Assembly (NCBI RefSeq): GCF_913566895.1
Contig: NZ_CAJYCN010000003.1
Location: 124,001-188,000 of the forward strand
Direction: 5' to 3'
Source: Listeria ilorinensis
Lineage (GTDB): Bacteria > Bacillota > Bacilli > Lactobacillales > Listeriaceae
Length of the DNA: 64,000 nt
Made by a program: the position numbers and the translations under genes. Every line of letters starts with the position of its first letter. The first letter of the stretch is position 1. Shown piece by piece: positions 58,048 through 64,000 of the stretch. Below the pieces are notes generated by a model that made no database searches, had not been told where the DNA came from, and saw only the letters and a program-made list of their open reading frames with translations.

Positions 58048-59526
58048 ATGACAGATGAGTTAGAACAAAGAGCGTTAATTACCATTTTTGGTGGTACAGG
58101 AGATTTAGCAAATCGCAAACTTTACCCTTCCCTGTTCCATTTATATAAAAAAGGATCGCTGGGCGAGAATTTTGCCGTCATTGGAACTGCTCGTCGTGAA
58201 TGGAGCGATGACTTTTTTCGTGATAAAGTAAAAGCTTCCTTAAAAGATATTGAGGACCACGAGGAATTAGCGGATGCCTTTTCTTCTCATTTCTACTATC
58301 AATCCCATGATGTAACCAATCAAGAATCCTATGTAAAACTGAAAACCCTATCCGATGAATTGGATGAAAAATACGACTTAAAAGGAAATCGACTTTTCTA
58401 CTTGGCAATGGCGCCCAACTTTTTCGGTATGATTGCCAGCCGAATCAAATCCGAGGGCTTTGTAGATACAGAAGGCTTCCATCGTTTGATTATTGAAAAG
58501 CCATTTGGTCATGACTTAAAGAGCGCGGAAGAACTGAACAATTCTCTTCGTCAAGCATTCAATGAAGATGAAATTTACCGGATCGATCATTATTTAGGAA
58601 AAGAAATGATTCAAAATATCTCTGTGATCCGCTTCGCCAACTCCATTATCGAGTCGCTTTGGAATAATCGGTACATCGACAACATCCAAGTGACATTGAG
58701 TGAAGTGCTGGGTGTTGAGGATCGCGGTAAATATTATGACGAAAGCGGCGCACTACGAGATATGGTGCAAAATCATATTTTACAAATCGTTTCTCTACTT
58801 GCGATGGAACCGCCGATCAAGCTGACAACGGAAGAAATCCGGCATGAAAAAGTGCGTGCACTGCGTTCCCTCCGCGTATACGAAGGGAAAGAAGTCCATC
58901 AAAACTTCATCCGTGGACAATACGGTGAGGGAGAGGTCGATGGTAAAGAGCTAAAAGGCTACAGACAGGAAGAAAATGTTGACCCGCATTCCAATACAGA
59001 AACATTTGTTGCGGCTAAATTGATGATTGATAATTTCCGCTGGACGGGGGTACCTTTTTATATTCGTACTGGAAAACGTCTGGCCGACAAAGCGACACAG
59101 ATTGCGATCCATTTTAAAAATGTGCCTTTGAATCTGTTTGGTCAACAGCAGTCTCTGGGCGGCAATGTCCTTGTCATCCATATTCAGCCGAATGAAGGCA
59201 TTACTTTGCATTTGAACGTAAAAGAGCCTGGTCAAGGAATGGTCACTATGCCAGTTAATCTGGATTATGTTCACTCTTCTCCAGATGGCATGAATACACC
59301 AGAAGCTTATGAAAAATTGATTTTAGACTGTCTGCGTGGCGATGCGACCTATTTCTCACACTGGGATGAAGTGAGCCTGTCTTGGCGCTTTATTGATCAG
59401 ATTGCTGCTGTCTGGAATACGACGAAAGATCACTTCCCGAATTATAAATCCGGCTCTATGGGACCAAAAGAAGCCGATGATCTTGTACAACGAGATGGTT
59501 TTTACTGGTTCCCGGTAAATGAATAA
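58048..59526 (+). CDS. zwf: Glucose-6-phosphate 1-dehydrogenase
   Basis: Entry to the pentose phosphate path, giving NADPH. 492 residues: GGTGDLANRKL nucleotide loop, EKPFGHDL, and RIDHYLGKE with the catalytic His; FYWFPVNE near the end. ATG 58048 follows AGAGGG; the longer start at 57976 is unlike the family. Confidence 0.95.
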   Translation: MTDELEQRALITIFGGTGDLANRKLYPSLFHLYKKGSLGENFAVIGTARREWSDDFFRDKVKASLKDIEDHEELADAFSSHFYYQSHDVTNQESYVKLKTLSDELDEKYDLKGNRLFYLAMAPNFFGMIASRIKSEGFVDTEGFHRLIIEKPFGHDLKSAEELNNSLRQAFNEDEIYRIDHYLGKEMIQNISVIRFANSIIESLWNNRYIDNIQVTLSEVLGVEDRGKYYDESGALRDMVQNHILQIVSLLAMEPPIKLTTEEIRHEKVRALRSLRVYEGKEVHQNFIRGQYGEGEVDGKELKGYRQEENVDPHSNTETFVAAKLMIDNFRWTGVPFYIRTGKRLADKATQIAIHFKNVPLNLFGQQQSLGGNVLVIHIQPNEGITLHLNVKEPGQGMVTMPVNLDYVHSSPDGMNTPEAYEKLILDCLRGDATYFSHWDEVSLSWRFIDQIAAVWNTTKDHFPNYKSGSMGPKEADDLVQRDGFYWFPVNE

Positions 59527-59536
59527 AAGTCAATAA

Positions 59537-59601
59537 AGAAAAACTGAAGATCACGCAATCTCCATTAAAAATGGTTCTCTTGCGTGGTCTTCAGTTTTTC
59601 T
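59537..59601. terminator. Bidirectional terminator
   Basis: A 22-base stem (59537-59558 with 59580-59601) with long A and T runs, between zwf and the converging GyrI-like gene. Confidence 0.87.
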
Positions 59602-59645
59602 GTTACCTAGATTTTTTCCTATTCTAATTTGGAGAAAAATAAATT

Positions 59646-60068
59646 CTATTTTTCAAACACTGGAATATACAAAGTCAAACCTGCTCCCCGAAAATCTTCC
59701 AAGTTGAAATTACCACCGATACCAACTTTTTCACTTTGTGCAACTTCACTATAAGCTTGCCCGATGAATTGATCGATGGCAGTGCGAGCCGTTTCAATTG
59801 TTTCAAATTTAGCATAGAGACCTGCTGGAATTTCAAAAGTTGTGTCCCCTTTCTCACTGCCAGCTTCTGCCACAAGATAATACTGTTTGTCTTCCACATT
59901 GGTGTTAATTCCCACAAGCGCTTGTTTATCTTTTGCATATTTAGCCAGCGCGGCTGCTTTGATTTCACTCATTTTCCCTAAGCCTTCTTGCGGATTGAAT
60001 GCCGGAATTTCTACTTTATTCCCTGAAAAAACTTCTTGCACGTGTTGAATGATTTTAAATGCCATCAT
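59646..60068 (-). CDS. GyrI-like/AraC effector-binding-domain protein
   Basis: 140 residues forming one effector-binding fold (GyrI/SOUL-like): TTFEIPAGLYAKFE and a second half with LYIPVFEK. No DNA-binding domain, so it may bind small drugs or metabolites or regulate the neighbour. ATG 60068 after GGAGGG. It is divergent from the WYL regulator, sharing a 101-base control region. Confidence 0.82.
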   Translation of the reverse strand: MMAFKIIQHVQEVFSGNKVEIPAFNPQEGLGKMSEIKAAALAKYAKDKQALVGINTNVEDKQYYLVAEAGSEKGDTTFEIPAGLYAKFETIETARTAIDQFIGQAYSEVAQSEKVGIGGNFNLEDFRGAGLTLYIPVFEK

Positions 60069-60125
60069 CGTTTCCCTCCAAATATAAATCATTTTTTGTT
60101 ATGCTATCACTATACACTCGTAATG

Positions 60126-60143
60126 TTGACAACTGTATGTCAA
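60126..60143. promoter_or_regulatory. Palindrome between the regulator and the GyrI-like gene
   Basis: TTGACA (60126-60131) and TGTCAA (60138-60143) are six-bp inverted arms around six bases. A candidate operator for the WYL regulator. Confidence 0.45.
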
Positions 60144-60169
60144 TATTAAAAAAATAAAGGAGCTTTTTA

Positions 60170-61090
60170 ATGAAAATTGAACGTCTGATCGGGATCGTTA
60201 TGCTGCTGCTTCAAAGAGAACTTGTAAGTGCAGCTGAAATGGCTCAAATGTTTGAGGTTTCCAAACGAACAATTTATCGTGATATCGAGACGCTTTCGAT
60301 GGCTCGGATTCCGATTTATTCACTTACAGGAGCTAAAGGAGGTATCGGCATCATGCCTACTTACAAAGTGGATAAAAAATTGTTGACGGTCGACGATCTG
60401 ACAGCCATTCTGACCAGTCTGGATGGTTTTGAACAGCTGCTTGCTTCTCCTGAAATCAAAAAAACGCTGCGCAAAATTCGGAACATGGTAGACGTGTCTC
60501 CTGAAGCTGCTCCACATCCAGTGTCACTCGACTTTTCAAATGTTAGTGGTAACCGTGATTTAAATCAGTTTGTAGAAGAACTACATCTGGCAATCAAAAA
60601 ACAGCAACTAGTCACACTAGATTATATTGACCGGGATGGCTTTGAAACAACGCGACAAGTGGAACCCTATCACCTCCTTTTTCGGAATCGTTTCTGGTAT
60701 TTGCAAGGATATAGTTTAGAGCGGGAAGACTTTCGGACATTCAAACTGTCACGAATCATAAAGTTGCACATTTGGGAACAGTCATTTGCACCGCGTCCCT
60801 TCCAAAAGCAGCCATTTTCAGCAGGAGCCGGTCAATCAGCTTTTTCCATGCAGGAAGTCAGACTGATTGTGGACAAGATCGGTCGGGAGCAACTTGTCGA
60901 ACGATTTGATCTTTCTGCTGTTGAAGCACTCGATGATGGGCAGTTTCTTGCGACGCTTACTTTGCCTAATCATGAAGCTGGTTATCGATTTTTGTTACAG
61001 CTCGGAATGCATGTGACTCTCTTGGATGAGAATGATTTTTATACCGGATTTCATGATTATCTGCAGACACTTTATCATAAATACCAGTAA
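60170..61090 (+). CDS. HTH-WYL transcription regulator (YafY/DeoR-like)
   Basis: 306 residues. N-terminal winged helix (ERLIGIVMLLLQRELVSAAEMA, then VSKRTIYRDIETLS recognition helix) and a C-terminal WYL-type ligand domain (TRQVEPYHLLFRNRFWYLQGY), then a WCX tail. WYL domains respond to nucleotides or other ligands. It should control itself and the GyrI-like gene. AAAGGAG precedes the ATG. Confidence 0.88.
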   Translation: MKIERLIGIVMLLLQRELVSAAEMAQMFEVSKRTIYRDIETLSMARIPIYSLTGAKGGIGIMPTYKVDKKLLTVDDLTAILTSLDGFEQLLASPEIKKTLRKIRNMVDVSPEAAPHPVSLDFSNVSGNRDLNQFVEELHLAIKKQQLVTLDYIDRDGFETTRQVEPYHLLFRNRFWYLQGYSLEREDFRTFKLSRIIKLHIWEQSFAPRPFQKQPFSAGAGQSAFSMQEVRLIVDKIGREQLVERFDLSAVEALDDGQFLATLTLPNHEAGYRFLLQLGMHVTLLDENDFYTGFHDYLQTLYHKYQ

Positions 61091-61199
61091 CTGCCGCTTC
61101 TCACTTTCTTTTTAACCCCTTTTAGACACTTTCTCAGCATAAACGTTCTTTTTCATGTTACAATATATGTTAAGAATGCTGAAAAAAAGGAGCAGATAA

Positions 61200-61634
61200 A
61201 TGGCTGAAAACATTGAAGATTATCTGGAGCATGGTATGTATGGCAATCTTGAGGTGAATCCGGCCGAGCAGAAAAAATATTTAGGCACATTCCGAGAACG
61301 TGTAATTATTGCTATGACGCGAAAAGAAGTAATGAATAAAAATTTGCTTCTTTCTCTAGAAGAAAAAATCAAGGCGCATCCGCAGGCTAAAATGCTTTTG
61401 AACGGCGACCTTGGTTATCCGAACCTGCGCCCCTTTATAGCACTTGCTGAAACGTATAAAATGCCTTTTTCGATCGTCTCACGTGAAGCAGGCGATACGG
61501 ACATTTATCTTGTTCTCGCCAGCCAAGCCGAAGTCAATCAAAATGATATTCATCTGCACCCGCTTGAAAATAAGGAAACACCAGACCCGGAATCGACCAA
61601 CCTGCTTGATAAAATCAAAAAATTATTCGACTAA
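61200..61634 (+). CDS. YueI-like protein (DUF1694)
   Basis: 144 residues, soluble, beginning MAENIEDYLEHGMYG, with RVIIAMTRKEV and a LLLNGDLGYPNLRPFIALA core; function unknown. AAAGGAG precedes the ATG; terminator directly follows. Confidence 0.85.
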   Translation: MAENIEDYLEHGMYGNLEVNPAEQKKYLGTFRERVIIAMTRKEVMNKNLLLSLEEKIKAHPQAKMLLNGDLGYPNLRPFIALAETYKMPFSIVSREAGDTDIYLVLASQAEVNQNDIHLHPLENKETPDPESTNLLDKIKKLFD

Positions 61635-61665
61635 AAAAGCCGAAACAGTTCTAAACTGTTTCGGC
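61633..61665. terminator. Terminator after the YueI-like gene
   Basis: 12-bp perfect stem (GCCGAAACAGTT with AACTGTTTCGGC) around three bases; the plus-strand T run is weak (ATGTTATTTC). Confidence 0.7.
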
Positions 61666-61694
61666 ATGTTATTTCTTGAATGGAGGCTATCCGA

Positions 61695-61835
61695 ATGTTA
61701 CACACGATTGTTGTATCTTTGGCCATATTGATGCTACTTCAGACGTTGTATTTTTTTATCCGACGCAATGTCAATATGGGCGTCATGTGTTTACTGATTA
61801 CAGCGGCACTTTTTTTAATCTCGACGATTGGTTAG
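61695..61835 (+). CDS. 46-residue membrane protein
   Basis: ATG 61695 after GGAGG at eight bases, ending TAG 61833-61835. The product reads MLHTIVVSLAILMLLQTLYF, then a short FIRRNVNMG loop, then a second helix VMCLLITAALFLISTIG: two membrane helices with a positive loop. No known family. It is too short for most gene finders. The last 21 bases overlap the converging gene. Confidence 0.7.
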   Translation: MLHTIVVSLAILMLLQTLYFFIRRNVNMGVMCLLITAALFLISTIG

Positions 61836-62285
61836 CGGTTGATTCATTTCAACCGCTTTTTTTAGTGCCTGCTGCATAAAGCCGATGCCACCCTGGCCGA
61901 CAAGTGGTTCTTCGATTCGTACCGCCTCGCCCATAATGGCTCGGCAAAGCGGCCCATACTTGACACCGCCAAGCAGTGTCACAGTTTCTTCAGTAGAAAG
62001 GGCTACTTTTTCCCATTGCTGCTTGAGTGTTTTTAAATCGATCGTGGTAGGATTTGTTCCTTTTCGGGTAAACCGGACATCATATGAACCTGGGACAAGA
62101 TCATTTGGTCGTAAAAAGCCGTATTTCGGTGAAAGAATGAGGTACCCTCCATTACCAGCAAACTGCTCTGCATAGGCTCTTGCTAGTCGGTGAAAGGTAC
62201 CAGTGTACGCTTTTCGTGCTGGAACAGCCCCTTTTTCTGGAGATTTATCCCAAATTTTCGGCTTACCAGAGGGCACAATTATCAT
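61815..62285 (-). CDS. Uncharacterised protein (DUF6884-like)
   Basis: 156 residues, soluble; YLILSPKYGFLRPNDLVPGSYDV and the KIWD start recall the DUF6884 family, but function is unknown. It overlaps the GNAT gene by 23 bases, so the two are translationally linked. Confidence 0.65.
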   Translation of the reverse strand: MIIVPSGKPKIWDKSPEKGAVPARKAYTGTFHRLARAYAEQFAGNGGYLILSPKYGFLRPNDLVPGSYDVRFTRKGTNPTTIDLKTLKQQWEKVALSTEETVTLLGGVKYGPLCRAIMGEAVRIEEPLVGQGGIGFMQQALKKAVEMNQPLTNRRD

Positions 62286-62817
62286 GTGTTTTCACCTCTT
62301 CGCTCGGGAGTTCCCACATCATGATTGTGCCGCCGATTTCTTTCGTGTCTTCTCCCGTCAAATATAAAAATCCAGTGTGGCGTAAGACTTGGATCGATGC
62401 CTGGTTATTATCATAGCAGCGAGCAAAAATCCGTTTGATGACCGGTTCTGTCTTCAGCCAGTGTATCATCTCCGTCAATGCTTCGGTCATATAGCCTCGA
62501 TTTTGGTAGGCCGCGACAATGCTGTAGCCAAGCTCAATTTCTCCTGTGGCATCTGGATCGCCTTGTCCGCCAATCTCTCCAATCACTTTGTTTTCCTCTT
62601 TCAAAACAACAAGCCGCGTCCATCTGGTCATCGCGGGGTTCTTTTTGACATTTTCTAAAACATATGGCAAGTAAAAGAAAAAATCAATTCCTGGCCAGTC
62701 CCGTGATACTTGATAACCTGTTGCCATTTCTAACTCATCCATACCGGAAATCGTAGCTTGAATCATCTCATAGGTATATTCAATTAACCGTAATCTTTCG
62801 GTTTCTAAAATTCTCAT
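62263..62817 (-). CDS. GNAT-family N-acetyltransferase
   Basis: 184 residues, RimJ-like: LRLIEYTYEMIQA, GEIELGYSIVAAYQNRGYMTEALTEMI (acetyl-CoA binding) and NQASIQVLRHTGF. The acceptor is unknown. First gene of the small minus-strand pair. Confidence 0.85.
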   Translation of the reverse strand: MRILETERLRLIEYTYEMIQATISGMDELEMATGYQVSRDWPGIDFFFYLPYVLENVKKNPAMTRWTRLVVLKEENKVIGEIGGQGDPDATGEIELGYSIVAAYQNRGYMTEALTEMIHWLKTEPVIKRIFARCYDNNQASIQVLRHTGFLYLTGEDTKEIGGTIMMWELPSEEVKTHDNCALW

Positions 62818-62948
62818 CTCAAGCCCTGACTTTCCTTCGTTTTAATAAGTTTAATTTAGCAGAAAATACGTCTTTTTGGCAACTAATCAGGCGTTTCTTC
62901 ATGATTTTTTCGCAACTCTTTATCAGATAATCAGTTTTTAAAAATAAA

Positions 62949-62963
62949 TTTTTTCAGAAATTA
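62949..62963. promoter_or_regulatory. Weak CodY-like site
   Basis: TTTTTTCAGAAATTA matches AATTTTCWGAAAATT at 11 of 15 positions. CodY controls ilv genes in Firmicutes, but this lies 130 bases before the promoter. Confidence 0.25.
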
Positions 62964-63093
62964 TTTTTTAATTCCTCTTATGAATTCGCTTCCATTAAGA
63001 TTATAAGTGGATTATGTGACCAGGTGCTAAAATTACTTTATTATCAAATTTGGATGAATTGTCCAAAATGACGGAAAACTTTAAAAATAGCGG

Positions 63094-63122
63094 TTGACAG
63101 ATAGCCAAAAGACCGTTATATT
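63094..63122 (+). promoter_or_regulatory. Promoter of the ilv leader
   Basis: TTGACA (63094-63099), 17-base spacer, TATATT (63117-63122): close to the sigma-A consensus, about 90 bases before the leader peptide. Confidence 0.8.
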
Positions 63123-63212
63123 TAATAATAACATCACACTACTTGAAAGATTTAACGCTTTGGTGTATGAAATTAACCATATAGAATCCAATTTTTAAAG
63201 GAGTTAATGACC

Positions 63213-63260
63213 ATGAAAACCACTTATTTTAATGCTGTCATTACAATTTTATTAAGGTAG
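63213..63260 (+). CDS. Leader peptide of the ilv attenuator
   Basis: 15 codons, ATG 63213 to TAG 63258-63260, after AAAGGAG: MKTTYFNAVITILLR. The run Val-Ile-Thr-Ile-Leu-Leu contains five of six codons for the amino acids made by the downstream genes, the classic sign of ribosome-mediated attenuation. Confidence 0.8.
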   Translation: MKTTYFNAVITILLR

Positions 63261-63372
63261 CAGGACTCGCTTAGCTGTAATTTTTTACAGTGTCTGAGTC
63301 CTGTTTCAAATGGGATTCTTTCACAAGCATCCCATTTTTGTTTATTCAAAAGTGGGGTGCTTTTTCTTTATC
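63261..63372 (+). ncRNA. Ilv attenuator RNA (Rli60-like)
   Basis: After the leader stop: hairpin CAGGACTC (63261-63268)/GAGTCCTG (63296-63303) with a nested CTGTAA/TTACAG; then AAATGGGAT (63308-63316)/ATCCCATTT (63329-63337); then AAGCATCCCA (63325-63334)/TGGGGTGCTT (63353-63362) followed by TTTCTTT. The last two share bases and exclude each other, as antiterminator and terminator. L. monocytogenes has a known RNA, Rli60, before ilvD. Confidence 0.78.
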
Positions 63373-63462
63373 CAATTGCAAGCAGACAATTGCCGTTCTA
63401 TTTTAGATTTTCTAAATATTCTGGTTCGGCACACTATTTAAACGAAGGAATGAGGTCATGAT

Positions 63463-64000
63463 ATGAGAAGTGATAAGATCAAAAAAGGTGTGGATCAGGC
63501 ACCAGCCAGGAGTCTACTGCACGCAACCGGACAATTAAAAAGTCCCGGCGATATGAATAAACCGTTTATCGCCATCTGTAATTCTTATATCGACATCGTT
63601 CCAGGGCATGTTCATTTACGCGAACTAGCAGATGTGGCAAAAGAAGCCATTCGCGAGGCTGGGGGGATTCCTTTCGAATTTAACACGATTGGTGTGGACG
63701 ACGGGATTGCGATGGGTCATATCGGGATGCGTTATTCCCTACCGAGTCGGGAAATCATTGCAGATGCTGCAGAAACAGTCATCAATGCGCACTGGTTCGA
63801 CGGTGTGTTTTATATTCCGAATTGTGACAAAATCACACCTGGGATGCTGCTTGCCTCCGTTCGGACAAATGTACCAGCGATCTTTTGTTCCGGCGGACCG
63901 ATGAAGGCGGGACTTTCTGCTACAGGAAAAGCCTTAACGCTCTCTTCAATGTTTGAAGCGGTCGGAGCCTTTAAAGAAGGATCGATCAGCCAATCGGAAT
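63463..64000 (+). CDS. ilvD: Dihydroxy-acid dehydratase, N-terminal part
   Basis: About 179 residues before the window ends. Cluster-binding Cys39 (IAICNS) and Cys121 ([11 protein letters not shown]) and Asp80 region ([13 protein letters not shown]) are present. Makes the 2-keto acids for valine, leucine and isoleucine, and the ketoisovalerate used by PanB. ATG 63463 after GAGGT. First gene of the expected ilv-leu operon; regulation by the leader upstream. Confidence 0.95.
   Translation, partial: MRSDKIKKGVDQAPARSLLHATGQLKSPGDMNKPFIAICNSYIDIVPGHVHLRELADVAKEAIREAGGIPFEFNTIGVDDGIAMGHIGMRYSLPSREIIADAAETVINAHWFDGVFYIPNCDKITPGMLLASVRTNVPAIFCSGGPMKAGLSATGKALTLSSMFEAVGAFKEGSISQSE

Noticed and set aside
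63632-63904. 90-residue ORF on the plus strand
   Set aside because: Another frame within ilvD, whose motifs are clear in the main frame.

Overview
The window looks like the chromosome of a low-to-mid-GC Firmicute of the family Listeriaceae. The evidence is gene order. Reading the minus strand from right to left, the run fur, xerD, deoB, punA, lysA, scpA, scpB, rluB, resD, resE, thioesterase, ribU, (fer), ypbB, recQ, LysM protein, asparaginase, cmk, rpsA, (tRNAs), folE, hepS, menG, hepT, ndk, aroC, aroB, aroH, hisC, tyrA, aroA, TPR protein, ypiB, ypjA, ... mazG, dapB, mgsA, cca, birA, panB, panC, panD, dinG is the Listeria order (remembered, not searched). The plus-strand dgcA-dgcB-pssZ-pdeB block is also a Listeria trait. 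The bases read by eye as richer in G+C than L. monocytogenes. Together with several order differences, this suggests a species outside Listeria sensu stricto; the species cannot be fixed from the sequence.

Layout. 1-9.9 kb: pantothenate genes (panB-panC-panD) followed by dinG, a thioredoxin-like lipoprotein, birA and cca, mgsA, dapB and a MazG-type pyrophosphatase, a divergent YitT membrane protein, a flavin oxidase and an unusual cysteine-free UDG-like protein. 10-14.1 kb: a plus-strand cyclic-di-GMP operon with two membrane diguanylate cyclases, a GH8 glycosidase and an EAL phosphodiesterase. 14.4-20.2 kb: a penicillin-binding/beta-lactamase-fold hydrolase, a flavoprotein, YugP-type protease, YpjA, YpiB and a TPR protein. 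20.3-30.3 kb: one long minus-strand cluster for aromatic amino acids (aroC-aroB-aroH-hisC-tyrA-aroA), ndk and the menaquinone side chain (hepS-menG-hepT), plus folE. 30.5-30.8 kb: tRNA-Glu and tRNA-Asp with a near-perfect promoter. 30.8-37.7 kb: rpsA, cmk, asparaginase, LysM protein, recQ, ypbB and ferredoxin. 37.7-49.1 kb: FMN-riboswitch-controlled ribU, thioesterase, resD/resE, rluB/scpB/scpA/lysA, purine salvage, xerD and fur. 49.4-54.8 kb: Fur-controlled fhuC plus a ferredoxin reductase, NUDIX hydrolase, XpaC/TelA pair and an unknown secreted/anchored protein. 54.9-62.8 kb: dinB, SDR, rnz, zwf, a WYL regulator divergent from a GyrI-like protein, and several small or poorly known genes. 62.8-64.0 kb: an attenuator-type leader encoding a Val/Ile/Leu-rich peptide, then the start of ilvD.

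How they fit together. Chorismate from the aro genes and the HepS/HepT prenyl chain both feed menaquinone, which MenG methylates, and ResDE presumably senses respiratory state; no qcr (complex III) genes lie at the place where Bacillus carries them. Iron control (fur with a PerR-like box, fhuC with a perfect Fur box), flavin supply (FMN riboswitch on ribU) and branched-chain amino acid supply (leader peptide before ilvD) are visible as regulatory DNA or RNA.

Most of the window is housekeeping. The observations most worth following are the ilvD attenuator, the Fur-boxed ATPase separated from its usual permease genes, the UDG-like protein with no iron-sulfur cysteines, a 46-residue membrane protein, the WYL/GyrI-like pair with a palindrome between them, and a nested hairpin in the leader of the cyclic-di-GMP operon. 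I found no CRISPR array, insertion sequence, prophage or obvious toxin-antitoxin locus.
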